Of a DNA stretch of 64,000 bases, positions 1 through 7,857 are shown in pieces. The number at the start of each line of letters is the position of its first letter. Position 1 is the first letter of the stretch. The notes beneath the pieces were generated by a model. It searched no databases. It saw only the letters and a program-made list of their open reading frames with translations, and was not told the origin of the DNA. Location of the stretch: assembly GCF_018904615.1 (NCBI RefSeq), contig NZ_JADCNH010000005.1, forward strand, positions 62,001-126,000. Direction: 5' to 3'. Both the position numbers and the translations under genes were made by a program. This DNA is from Verticiella alkaliphila (GTDB lineage Bacteria; Pseudomonadota; Gammaproteobacteria; Burkholderiales; Burkholderiaceae_B).

Positions 1-21
1 CTGGGCGTTCAGGTGCATTGA
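1..21 (+). CDS. 3' end of a gene cut by the window edge, probably the antitoxin of the RES toxin
   Basis: Six codons (LGVQVH) run in frame 1 to a TGA at 19-21, and the next gene starts 12 bases later. RES toxins are usually encoded just downstream of an Xre/MbcA/ParS-type (DUF2384) antitoxin, so this is probably the end of that antitoxin. Too little is visible to confirm it from sequence. Confidence 0.4.
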   Translation: MGVQVH

Positions 22-33
22 AGCGAGACCGCC

Positions 34-666
34 ATGAGCCACGAGCTGCCTTCGTTCCTGATCGATGCCGGTGAACTGCTCCAGCATGTGAGCCGCGTCG
101 TCTATCGGGGCAGCCCGCTGTACTATGGCCGCGGCAGCACCAATCGCTACGACGACCCGGCCCGGGCCTACGGCGTGCTCTACCTGGGGCGCGACCTGCC
201 CACGGCGCTGATGGAGTCGGTGTTTCACAAGCATCAGTGGCTTGATGACGCGAAGCGCTCGATCGCGTTGAAAGAAGTCCAGGGCAGGATGGTGCGCGCC
301 GTAGGGGTGGTGGCCGACGTGCTTCTGGCCGATCTCACGGCACCGGGCGTCATGGCGGGCTACTTTGGTCTGAACCTGGAGCAGTTGGCCAGCCGTGACT
401 ACACGCACACGCAGCAGGTGTCCGCCCAGGTGCATGCGATGCTCGGCGACGACGGCCAGCCGCTGTTCGACGGGGTGCTCTATCCGTCGCGCAACAACTA
501 TCCCGCCAAGAGCATCGCGCTGTTCGAGCGTGCGGAAACGAAGGTCAGCGTCATCGAGGACATCGATCTGGTTGACCATGCGGACTGGCCGCGTTTCGTT
601 GCCACCTACCGCATCGGCGTGGAACCCGACCCCGGCCCGGTAGAACCGGATGACGGATCGTCCTGA
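34..666 (+). CDS. RES-domain protein, putative toxin of a toxin-antitoxin pair
   Basis: The 210-aa product has the RES fold signature: the early RVVYRGSPLYYGRGS stretch with the family Arg and Tyr (residues 20-35), YLGRDLPTALMESVF (about 50-65) and the late LYPSRNN segment with Ser and Asn (about 148-155). Characterised RES toxins of the RES-Xre family deplete NAD+. An almost abutting upstream gene fits the antitoxin-toxin order. The gene is transcribed opposite to the tra genes and is probably ICE cargo that stabilises the element. The family call is sure; the NAD+-degrading activity is by homology only. Confidence 0.85.
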   Translation: MSHELPSFLIDAGELLQHVSRVVYRGSPLYYGRGSTNRYDDPARAYGVLYLGRDLPTALMESVFHKHQWLDDAKRSIALKEVQGRMVRAVGVVADVLLADLTAPGVMAGYFGLNLEQLASRDYTHTQQVSAQVHAMLGDDGQPLFDGVLYPSRNNYPAKSIALFERAETKVSVIEDIDLVDHADWPRFVATYRIGVEPDPGPVEPDDGSS

Positions 667-750
667 AGCAGAAAGAGAACATATTGAAGCCCCAATCTGA
701 ATGACGTGGAGCACACCGGAATAGGCATCCCTCAGTAGCAGGAGACGACC

Positions 751-1110
751 ATGAATACCACAACCCGCACCAGCACTGCAGAACGTCTCGGCCGCGCCTT
801 TGGCCGCGGATGGCGCGCCTATGCTCGCGGCGAACGGCGGGCGTCGAACTGGCTGGTATCCAAGGGACTGCCGCGAGCTGGCGCCGCCGCGATTGTGTGG
901 ATAGTCAAGCTGGCCGCGCTCGGAGTGTTGCTCTACAGCACCTTCTGGCTGGCTCTGCTGCTGGTGTTGGTCATGGTGGTTGCCTGGATGGCCCGCAATG
1001 CCGACCTGGGCGATGAATTGCCCGAGCCAGAGTGGCGAAACGGACCAGCAGGGTTTGGCCTATACACCTACGACGGTTTTCGCATTGATCCTCATGTCGA
1101 GGACGATTAA
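751..1110 (+). CDS. DUF3742 family ICE membrane protein
   Basis: This 119-aa protein has a basic N-terminus (residues 1-45, many Arg), two close hydrophobic segments (about 47-82) and an acidic C-terminus. It matches the DUF3742 family, a small inner-membrane protein found next to traG in ICEs of the PAGI-2/ICEclc class. AGGAGA stands 7 bases before the ATG. It is transcribed against the tra operon and converges with the next gene, with only four bases between the stop codons. Its role in conjugation is unknown. Confidence 0.85.
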   Translation: MNTTTRTSTAERLGRAFGRGWRAYARGERRASNWLVSKGLPRAGAAAIVWIVKLAALGVLLYSTFWLALLLVLVMVVAWMARNADLGDELPEPEWRNGPAGFGLYTYDGFRIDPHVEDD

Positions 1111-1114
1111 TTCG

Positions 1115-1468
1115 TCACAGAGCTGTGTTCTGGAGGTGCCGATAAATCTGCTCGCGTACTTCGGTGTCTGCCACTCCCCAGGTTTTCACCTGCTTTCGGA
1201 TAGCGCGTGGAAGGTTGAGCAGAACCTCGTGGAGATCGGTATCGGACAGGGATTTGCCGGTCGCATCCAACACTGTGTCATGAAGGTTTGCCATGCACGC
1301 TTCAAGGTCATGTGCTTGATCATCAGCCGCAGCAAAATCTGCTGAGCCGTCTAGATGAATTGGGCCAGTGATGAAATCGACCCCTTGCAGCCGAAGCACG
1401 GCTTCGAGCACCGACTTTCCCTCGCCGCTCGGCACGATGGATGGGTAGCGAAGAGTGTTGGTGGTCAT
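1115..1468 (-). CDS. Hypothetical protein, 117 aa
   Basis: I do not recognise a domain. The product is soluble, rather acidic in the middle (GSADFAAADDQAHDLEA) and has no signal peptide or membrane segment. An AGGA lies about 9 bases upstream of the ATG. It sits 91 bases downstream of traG on the same strand and may be carried by the traG transcript or be a late insertion between traG and the DUF3742 gene. Coding is supported by third-position GC and the start context. Confidence 0.6.
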   Translation of the reverse strand: MTTNTLRYPSIVPSGEGKSVLEAVLRLQGVDFITGPIHLDGSADFAAADDQAHDLEACMANLHDTVLDATGKSLSDTDLHEVLLNLPRAIRKQVKTWGVADTEVREQIYRHLQNTAL

Positions 1469-1559
1469 CGTGTGAAATCCTGGCGTTGCAGTTGGTCAGG
1501 ATCGCTGCATCTTTCCCTACGATAAGCCTACTACGCCGCGGGGGTTGTCGGCGCAAAGA

Positions 1560-3083
1560 TCACTTTTTCCCCACTGCATTGATCGCAATACTTCCACCCT
1601 TGCCGCCAGCGGCCTTGGCATCTCCGGTGGCCCCGGCGAGGCCTTGCAGCACGTTGCCGGCACGAACGCCCGCCCAAGCCAAGGCCATGATCCAGAATGT
1701 AGGCAGCACGATGAACATCGTGCCCATGACGAACATCAGGAGCAGGTCGCCAAAGGCATTGTTCAACCCCACCAGCGGATCGAAGTTAGTGTGTGGCCGG
1801 TTCCAGCCGAAGCCCCACCCATAGAGCGCATCGAGGATGGTGCTGTCGATCCAGCGTGCGAGTTGGAACCAGAAATCGGTGAAGAACAGCGCGAACTGCA
1901 CGACGCTGACGGTGACGACCGTCTTCAGGTCATAGGTTCCGACGACCAGTACGAGCGGGATGCAGATGACCAGTGCCATCTTGAGCAAGGCAAGCACCAT
2001 GGGCAGCGCTTGGCGCACCACGTCCATGGCGGGAAATGCGGCAAGTGCCCCGACCGCCATTCCTACATCCCCCGTGGCCCGCGTCACGATGTTCGGCAGG
2101 GTCTTGTCGATCTGGCCGCCGTAGTCGGTATAGACCGAACCCTGGGTGAGCTTCTGCTGTCGCGGTGACGCGATGGTACGGACCACCGAATCGTCCACCT
2201 CGGTACGGCTCAGGAACCCGGCCCAGCCCGCCAAGCGATTCAACAGGCTGGGGTCCACCTGGCTCAGCAGCCGTGCCCGCAGGCCGTTGCTGCCATCGGC
2301 CCACCACTGCCTGCAGGTCGGGTAGCCGCCGCCACTGGCCACCTGCGCAAGCCCTGCGTCGCGGGTGTCGTCATAGGGCCATGACTCGCGCGCCGTGCTG
2401 GAACGGTAGCTGTCGTAGTAGCCGCCGGTATCCGTGAAAAACCTCGAACCGATCCAGGTCACGTCGTTCATTTGAGCTTCGTCCAGCTCCGGCCGCGCCA
2501 TGAACAATTTAGCGCGTGCAGGTCCGTAGCAGTCGTGTGTGAAATCGGCCACTTCCTGAGCCAGAACCGGGTCATTGATGCGGGTAGCGTCGATCTCCAT
2601 GCGCATCTGTCGCAGGTCTGTCCCGCACGGGATTGCCGCCACCGAGGCGCTGGTGACGGCGCGCGAGAGCGCGTGCATGAAGGCCCACCAGACCGGCACC
2701 TTGGCACTCTGGTTGTTGATGGTGCTGAAGGACTGGGACCAGCCGGTATCCGTGGGCTGCGGCACGTTGACCTGGCACTGGGCCGAGCGCGAGCTGTCGT
2801 ACTGAATTGTGTTGAGGTCCACGTCGATGAAGGGGATGCCGGCGAACATCACCACCACGATGGCGACGAACACCCGGTTCTCGATGCGTGCGGCCGAGAG
2901 CACGCCCTTGTTGCCTTCGTCGGCACCTTCCGCACGGGCCTTAAGCCATTCCTGCACGATGATCGCCACGAAGGGCAGTGCGAATACCCCGCTGGATACC
3001 AGTACCGCCCAGATGCCGTTGTTGACGATCCAGGACACCAAGGTCAGGTAGTACTCCAGGTAGTCGGTTGTGAAAAGCGTCAT
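1560..3083 (-). CDS. traG: Conjugal transfer protein, TraG N-terminal family
   Basis: The 507-aa polytopic membrane protein matches the TraG N-terminal family: hydrophobic segments near residues 12-45 and 85-105, a large periplasmic region rich in Cys and Trp (about 120-300), then a C-terminal membrane cluster (about 330-490) with WIMALAWAGVRAG. In F-like systems TraG supports pilus assembly and mating-pair stabilisation. It is the last conserved gene of the operon that starts at TIGR03757 (6245). GAGGGG precedes the start. Confidence 0.88.
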   Translation of the reverse strand: MTLFTTDYLEYYLTLVSWIVNNGIWAVLVSSGVFALPFVAIIVQEWLKARAEGADEGNKGVLSAARIENRVFVAIVVVMFAGIPFIDVDLNTIQYDSSRSAQCQVNVPQPTDTGWSQSFSTINNQSAKVPVWWAFMHALSRAVTSASVAAIPCGTDLRQMRMEIDATRINDPVLAQEVADFTHDCYGPARAKLFMARPELDEAQMNDVTWIGSRFFTDTGGYYDSYRSSTARESWPYDDTRDAGLAQVASGGGYPTCRQWWADGSNGLRARLLSQVDPSLLNRLAGWAGFLSRTEVDDSVVRTIASPRQQKLTQGSVYTDYGGQIDKTLPNIVTRATGDVGMAVGALAAFPAMDVVRQALPMVLALLKMALVICIPLVLVVGTYDLKTVVTVSVVQFALFFTDFWFQLARWIDSTILDALYGWGFGWNRPHTNFDPLVGLNNAFGDLLLMFVMGTMFIVLPTFWIMALAWAGVRAGNVLQGLAGATGDAKAAGGKGGSIAINAVGKK

Positions 3084-3098
3084 GGCTCGGACTTCCCC

Positions 3099-3455
3099 TC
3101 AGCCCTGCATCAACAGGCTGGCTTCAAGCGCCACGATGGCAACGACGCCGGCGATCTCGCTGCGTACCAGGCGGCGCCGCGCTTGCGCGTCGTCCTCACG
3201 CGCAAGCAGCCGGCGACGCATCCAGACCCAGCCGTAGGCCGTCGCGCCATACAGGCACAGCCGCCAGACCAGGAAGTAGCCCGCTGCTGCCGCCAGCCAA
3301 CGCTCCCAGCCCGCGACGCTTCCGACGAGGTAGATGCCAACGATGTTGGCACCCACGGCGACGGCCGCGAGTACCACCGTCCACAGCAGCGCCTTCGCTG
3401 CGCGCCGGTTGAACAGCCAGCGCGGGCGCAGCCAGGCCGCACGCATCAGGCTCAT
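3099..3455 (-). CDS. Small ICE membrane protein of the tra operon, 118 aa
   Basis: There are three predicted membrane segments (about 24-47, 53-78 and 99-116) separated by Arg-rich loops. The ATG overlaps the stop of the upstream gene (ATGA at 3452-3455), so it is translationally coupled within the TIGR03757-to-traG operon. A small integral membrane protein is usual at this position in PFGI-1-type elements. I cannot name a characterised homologue. Probably an accessory subunit of the mating channel. Confidence 0.75.
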   Translation of the reverse strand: MSLMRAAWLRPRWLFNRRAAKALLWTVVLAAVAVGANIVGIYLVGSVAGWERWLAAAAGYFLVWRLCLYGATAYGWVWMRRRLLAREDDAQARRRLVRSEIAGVVAIVALEASLLMQG

Positions 3456-4845
3456 GGCCGGCCTCCCGGATTGCCCTTCTGCAACTGATCGAGGCGGTCA
3501 GGCACCGGATCGCCTTCGTAGATGCCACGCGAGCCCGCCGCGCGCGTGCCGTGGCGCTGGATGATCGCCATGGGCGAGTTGTTCGCCAGCTCCCGGCGCA
3601 GCTCCAGCTCGGTCTTGAGGTTGCGAATCTCGCGATCGAGCGTGTCGCTCTCGTGGTTCACCGCCTCCACGGCGAGCTGGTTGGCCGCCACGTTGGGCTC
3701 CTTCTTGCCGGTCAGCAGCGTGCGTTGCAGCAGTAGCGCCTTCTCCAGCACCGACGCCAGCGCAACCTCGGACGCCAGGCGCTGCGACAGCAGGTGCTGG
3801 TCCGGTTCGTCGCGCAGTGCCTCGACCACGCCGCGCGTGATGGGCAGCGACGCGCTGCCGGCCTCCCGCAGGTTTTCGGGCGTCGTGTTCTTCGCCTTGG
3901 AGACCAGGTCCTGGAGCGCCTGCAGCTTGGCGTCGTACTCCTCCTGGATCAGGGGCGTCAGCCCGACGCCGGGCACCGTCTCCGTCTTGGTGCAGGCGTC
4001 GCAGGTGCGCTGCTCCTTCTCGCCGAGCACCCGTGTTGCCCACTCGATGGCCGCCTGCGGCGTGGTCCAGGTTTGGCACGACAGGCTCGTGCAACTGGCC
4101 GGAGCGATTGCCGACGTGTCGGTCACCCCGCGGCCATTGACCAGGTTGTAGCCCGCGCGGTGACGTCACCGACCACCTTGATCGCGGGCTGACCGGAGCC
4201 GCCGGCATTGCTTCCCCCGACCCAGGGCACGCCATCGTTGCCACGGCGCGTCTCGGCCTGCTCGATGGCCGAGACGGCATCCGTGCTCGAAACAGCGTCA
4301 CGCAGTGCCAACCCCTCTGCCATCTGGCTCCAGCCGAGTTGGCCGCCAGCCGTTTCGGCCATCTTTTCGGCCATGGCGCGGCACGTCAGCTTCGAGCGGT
4401 CGAAATCCAGCCGCGCTTGCAGAACGCCGTTGGTGAGCAGGTTGTAGAGGCCTGGATCTGCACGCTGGATGATCAACGCCGGCAGGGACGCCACAGCACT
4501 CGTAGCACTCTGGATCACCGAGGACATGATCTGCTGAAAGCCATTGGTGACACCGTTGAGTTGATTCTTCAACGTGGTCTGAATGCTCATGTCGCCGCAG
4601 ATCAGATTGCTGTTCCAGCCGACACCCACGCCGAGCGAGCGCATGCCGGCTGCGCGGCCCATCGAAACGGCGCTGCCGCCGCCGATGGAGTACATGACGT
4701 CATCGCCGATGACGTTGCCGCTGGTCTGGTAGCCTAGTTGGCCCCAGGCCACGCCGCTTGCCAGAACCAACGCGCCGGTAATCGCCAAACAGATCATCTT
4801 GCCACGAGCCGGTGGGGAGAACTGCATAGAGTCGGAACGCTTCAT
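3452..4845 (-). pseudogene. TIGR03755-family ICE protein, interrupted by a one-base frameshift
   Basis: The N-terminal frame (4845-4123) starts with a signal peptide and continues through QLGYQTSGNVIGDDVMYSIG and IQTTLKNQLNGVTNG. It then runs into a nonsense tail. The C-terminal frame (4126-3452) carries CTSLSCQTW and a Cys-rich stretch (CDAC). Adding one G in the GG at 4159-4160 joins them into one 464-aa protein reading DVTRAGYNLVNGRGVTDTS across the joint, the expected form of the PFL_4711 / TIGR03755 family. It is a periplasmic tra component. If the frameshift is real, this core transfer gene is broken; a sequence error is more likely because the same defect recurs throughout the window. 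Confidence 0.8.
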
Positions 4846-4854
4846 CGCGACACC

Positions 4855-5802
4855 TCAAAGGAAATCAACGCTGCCAAGGAACACCTGTCCACGGCGTTCG
4901 CAGCAGGCATACGGCCGCCACAGCGCCCAGGCGTAGTCGCCTTGCTGGGCCTGGGTCAGGAAGCCGGTGCGTGGGAAAACCGTGCAGGACGAGGACAGGA
5001 CGGGCGTGAGTTCCTGCCACTTGCCAGTCGAGGCATCACCCTCCATCAGCGCGCCGGCGGGCCAGTAGCCATCGCGGGCGTTGGCAAGCAGCGGCTGGTA
5101 CACGTGCAACTGCCCCCGGCGAGTGACGATATCTCCCGCACGCTGGGCCACCACGGCCCCCGATTTGTGGTCGTCGGTCTGGTGCAGGAAGCCGCCGCGG
5201 GGATACACGTTGCCCCAAAGGCTCATCGTGGTGCGTGCGCCGACCTCGCGCATGCCGGGAATCAATGCCTCCGGGTAGGCCATCTCGGGCACGTTGTAGC
5301 GCCAGGCAAGCGTGTCCAAGGTGCTGAGCAGATACGGCATGAATGCCGTTCCCGCGCCCTCGCAGAAGTAGCCCGAGGACGAAACAAACTGGTTGAACAC
5401 CTCGACGCCGGGATGGCCGATCACCTCGGCGTTCTTGAATTTCGCGAGATTGTTTTCGTGATCCTCGTTCGTCGTTCCATCGCCGCCCGCTTGGGCGGAC
5501 GGATTGGCCGTACTCATCGCCCGGACTTCAACCCACGGGTTCTCGCCCGTGTTGCTGTAGCTGGAGACGACCGCATCGGGGATGTAGTGGCGCACCTTGA
5601 CAGAGGTGCGCACCGTGCATCCTCCCCAGGTGCAGTAGAGCCAGTAGCAGATACCCACCACCCGGTACTCCAAGCAATCGGGCGAGGCCACCGAGGCAAC
5701 GATGGCGGTGGTGTTCAAGGCGTAGCTACCCGTGGCGCTGAGCAGCATCAAGGAAGCCACGCCGGCCCGCATGCGGCGCATCAGGTCGAATGGTCGCGTC
5801 AT
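4855..5802 (-). CDS. TIGR03756-family integrating conjugative element protein (TraU-like)
   Basis: The 315-aa exported protein matches the PFL_4710 / TIGR03756 family, which resembles TraU. It has a signal peptide (MRRMRAGVASLMLLSATGSYA), clustered cysteines (CLEYRVVGICYWLYCTWGGC) and a C-terminal CC pair. The start at 5802 gives an ATGA overlap with the upstream gene and the expected leader, so a longer frame to 5922 is unlikely. Its cysteines probably need the disulfide-handling proteins encoded nearby. Role: assembly of the mating apparatus in the periplasm. Confidence 0.88.
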   Translation of the reverse strand: MTRPFDLMRRMRAGVASLMLLSATGSYALNTTAIVASVASPDCLEYRVVGICYWLYCTWGGCTVRTSVKVRHYIPDAVVSSYSNTGENPWVEVRAMSTANPSAQAGGDGTTNEDHENNLAKFKNAEVIGHPGVEVFNQFVSSSGYFCEGAGTAFMPYLLSTLDTLAWRYNVPEMAYPEALIPGMREVGARTTMSLWGNVYPRGGFLHQTDDHKSGAVVAQRAGDIVTRRGQLHVYQPLLANARDGYWPAGALMEGDASTGKWQELTPVLSSSCTVFPRTGFLTQAQQGDYAWALWRPYACCERRGQVFLGSVDFL

Positions 5803-6245
5803 GGCTGGGTCCTCCGACGCTGCTCGATGCGCGCGACAGCGCGGGCCACATCCGGCTCGCCATAGACCACGTAGCGCTGATCCACCACGACAGCCGGGAT
5901 GCTGGTGATGCCCAGGCTCCATGCGTCGGTGACGCCCTGGTATGCGGAAGCGATGCGGCGCTGTAGGTCGGCGCCGCCTTGGTTCAGCCGACGCTTGACG
6001 GTGGCCGCCGCCTGTTCGGGGGCGGCGGGCAGTTCCGCAGAAAGCTCCGCTTCAATCCGGCGGGCTTCGTCTAGCACGATCAGCCGCTCGCCGCCCATGG
6101 TCTTGACCGGGTGGTGGCTGTCGGTGACGACCAGTACGTCGGCTGCGAAGGTGACGGGGCTGAACACGGCCAGGGACGCCGGCAGCGCCACGACGAGACC
6201 AAGGGTTCGCCAGCCCGACGCGAACGTGGAAAAGGATGCCGGCAT
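5799..6245 (-). CDS. TIGR03757-family integrating conjugative element protein
   Basis: First gene of the TIGR03757-3756-3755-traG operon. The 148-aa product has a signal peptide ending near FAADV, then a short thioredoxin-like region with SIPAVVVDQRYVVYG, typical of the PFL_4709 / TIGR03757 family (TrbC-like). It couples to the next gene by ATGA. Sixty nucleotides upstream lies the CATTGTTTG motif shared with the other tra operons. Confidence 0.88.
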   Translation of the reverse strand: MPASFSTFASGWRTLGLVVALPASLAVFSPVTFAADVLVVTDSHHPVKTMGGERLIVLDEARRIEAELSAELPAAPEQAAATVKRRLNQGGADLQRRIASAYQGVTDAWSLGITSIPAVVVDQRYVVYGEPDVARAVARIEQRRRTQP

Positions 6246-6304
6246 GTCGCGTGCCCCGAAAGTTGATCAGGGCCATAGTCAAACGCGAACCCGATGCCAC
6301 CCCA

Positions 6305-6316
6305 ACAAACAATGCG
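6305..6316 (-). promoter_or_regulatory. Shared tra-operon motif, copy a (CGCATTGTTTGT on the coding strand)
   Basis: Read on the minus strand this is CGCATTGTTTGT, about 60 nt upstream of the TIGR03757 start. Near-identical sequences stand at almost the same distance upstream of the RAQPRD, pilL and topB genes. It may contain the -10 region or an activator contact; no good -35 is visible. Confidence 0.5.
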
Positions 6317-6354
6317 CATCGCGGGCTGCCCGCATACCTGCTTGTCCCGCGCCA

Positions 6355-6380
6355 TAAAAAAACGGAGGCCGAAGCCTCCG
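6355..6380 (-). terminator. Rho-independent terminator after the radC-like gene
   Basis: On the minus strand CGGAGGC-ttcg-GCCTCCG is followed by a run of seven T. It starts 27 nt after the radC-like stop codon and separates it from the TIGR03757 operon. Confidence 0.85.
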
Positions 6381-6406
6381 CGAGGATCAATGAAGCAATG
6401 CGACCG

Positions 6407-6901
6407 TTACAGCAGGCCTGACTCCGCAAAGGAGAACGGGGAACCTTGGCCTACGATGATGTGATCCAGTACCCGTACATCGATGAGCGCCAGCGCGGCC
6501 TGCAGTTGCTGGGTCAGCACACGATCCGCGCTCGACGGCTCGGAGATGCCCGAGGGGTGCTGGTGCGCGAAGATCACCGCGGCGGCGTTCAACTCCAGCA
6601 CACGCTGTACGACGACACGTGGATAAACAGAAGTCGAGTTGATCGTGCCCCTGAACAATGGCTCGTAGGCCAGCACCTGGTGCATGCTATCCAGGAACAC
6701 AGCGGCAAATATCTCGTTGGGTTCAGCGACCAGTTTCACGCGCAGATAGTCCCGCACGGCGGCCGGCCGGCTGAGGCATGGTCCAGCTTTGAAGATCCGT
6801 TTTTCCAGCAGCACGATGGCCTGCTGGATGATCCAGTCTTCGTGTTGGGCAGCTACGGCGGAAAGCGACTCCACACAGGAGTCATTGATGGCGAAAGACA
6901 T
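6407..6901 (-). CDS. radC: RadC-like JAB/MPN-domain protein
   Basis: The 164-aa product carries the JAMM metalloprotease-like motif of RadC: FAHQHPSG at 111-118 (His113, His115) with Asp126. GGAGG stands 6 bases before the ATG at 6901, which is preferred over an in-frame ATG at 6982. Stand-alone RadC proteins are common on mobile elements; their biochemical role is unsettled. It is a single-gene unit between a terminator and a structured leader (6978-7115), so it is expressed apart from the tra operons. Confidence 0.9.
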   Translation of the reverse strand: MSFAINDSCVESLSAVAAQHEDWIIQQAIVLLEKRIFKAGPCLSRPAAVRDYLRVKLVAEPNEIFAAVFLDSMHQVLAYEPLFRGTINSTSVYPRVVVQRVLELNAAAVIFAHQHPSGISEPSSADRVLTQQLQAALALIDVRVLDHIIVGQGSPFSFAESGLL

Positions 6902-6925
6902 GGCGAACCTCCAGACGGTGAGATC

Positions 6926-6957
6926 GGAGGGCGCGCGCCCCCGAGGGCAAGCCCTCC
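6926..6957 (-). promoter_or_regulatory. Leader hairpin upstream of the radC-like gene
   Basis: GGAGGGC (6926-6932) and GCCCTCC (6951-6957) form a seven-pair stem 25 nt before the radC start. It lies between the larger folded element 6978-7115 and the ribosome binding site. Similar G/C-run hairpins precede many accessory genes of this ICE. Confidence 0.5.
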
Positions 6958-6977
6958 TGGGGATGAGAATGAAAAGA

Positions 6978-7115
6978 TGCATCCATCACCGCGATTGGGG
7001 TGACCGTTCGCGGCCAGGATGCAAGGCGAACGAGTCGCGGTCAGCGCAGAGGACTGCGCCGTAGCCTTGAAGACCGGGGCTACCTGGGCATGTCGCCGAC
7101 GACGTCGGCAGGCAT
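6978..7115 (-). promoter_or_regulatory. Five-copy structured leader element, copy 1 (upstream of radC-like gene)
   Basis: Arms on the plus strand: GCATCC/GGATGC (6978-6983, 7017-7022) enclosing CACC/GGTG; GCGCAG-agga-CTGCGC (7044-7059); GTAGCC/GGCTAC (7061-7066, 7078-7083); GCCGAC/GTCGGC (7095-7100, 7104-7109) inside an ATG/CAT pair. The same arrangement with different but complementary arms occurs at 30224, 31864, 34777 and 35671. This copy overlaps the last 12 codons of the dsbA-like gene. It acts on the minus strand, ending 77 nt before the radC ATG. Conserved structure is well supported; function is unknown. Confidence 0.7.
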
Positions 7116-7844
7116 TTCGGATGTGGGTGTGCTGGTCGGACCGTCAGCCGCCAGCATGTCCATGGCTGACAGCAAGGCATCGCCCTCGATCGGCCCCTGC
7201 AGCAGGATGGCCTGGCCCGTTTGGCGATCGAGCAGGCGCAGCGACGGCGTGGCGGTTACGCCGCTCTTGGTGGCTTCCGCAGCCTGGGCGCGGATAGCCG
7301 CACTGGGCCTTTCGCTTGCCATGCACTGCTCGACGGCTGGCGTCGATTCGGGGTAGCGCAAGCCATCGGGCAAGCCCTGGCCGTCGCTGCGCGTGTGGGC
7401 ATAGACCCATTCGATCGCCTGCCAGAACGCGACATGCCCACCTGCTTCGGCAGCGCATTCCACTAGGCGTGCCTCGGCTGACGCGGCCGGCTCGTGCTCG
7501 GCCAGCGGCTGGTGGTGCCATTGCAGCGCCACGTCGGTGTTGTTGCCGATCCACCGCTTGAGCTGCGGGAAATATTCCCGGCAGAACGGGCACTCCAGGT
7601 CGGCATAGAGCGTCAGCGTGAAACGGCCTTTGGGGTTGCCCATTAGCCAGGGCGGCCCGGCCACCGGTGCCATGCTGACCGGCGTGGGCGGCTGCGGCGG
7701 GGATTCGCCGGGCGACCTCGACACAAGCCAGATCAGCAGCAGCGCGACCAGCACAGCAGCCAATGCCCAAGGCCAGCGGGGTCGCCCGTTGCGGCGGCGG
7801 AACGCCTGGACCTGCATCGGAATGGAAGGACGTTTCTGTTCCAT
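7080..7844 (-). CDS. Membrane-anchored DsbA/DsbG-like thioredoxin-fold protein
   Basis: The 254-aa protein has one N-terminal membrane anchor (about 26-42), a Pro-rich linker, and a thioredoxin fold with active site CPFC (Cys85, Cys88) and the cis-Pro loop GVTATPSL. It likely catalyses or isomerises disulfide bonds in Cys-rich tra proteins such as TIGR03756. It is the last gene of the RAQPRD-to-virB4 operon, 13 bases after the virB4 stop. Its last 12 codons double as part of the folded element before the radC-like gene. Confidence 0.85.
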   Translation of the reverse strand: MEQKRPSIPMQVQAFRRRNGRPRWPWALAAVLVALLLIWLVSRSPGESPPQPPTPVSMAPVAGPPWLMGNPKGRFTLTLYADLECPFCREYFPQLKRWIGNNTDVALQWHHQPLAEHEPAASAEARLVECAAEAGGHVAFWQAIEWVYAHTRSDGQGLPDGLRYPESTPAVEQCMASERPSAAIRAQAAEATKSGVTATPSLRLLDRQTGQAILLQGPIEGDALLSAMDMLAADGPTSTPTSEMPADVVGDMPR

Positions 7845-7857
7845 GGCGTTCTCCGTC

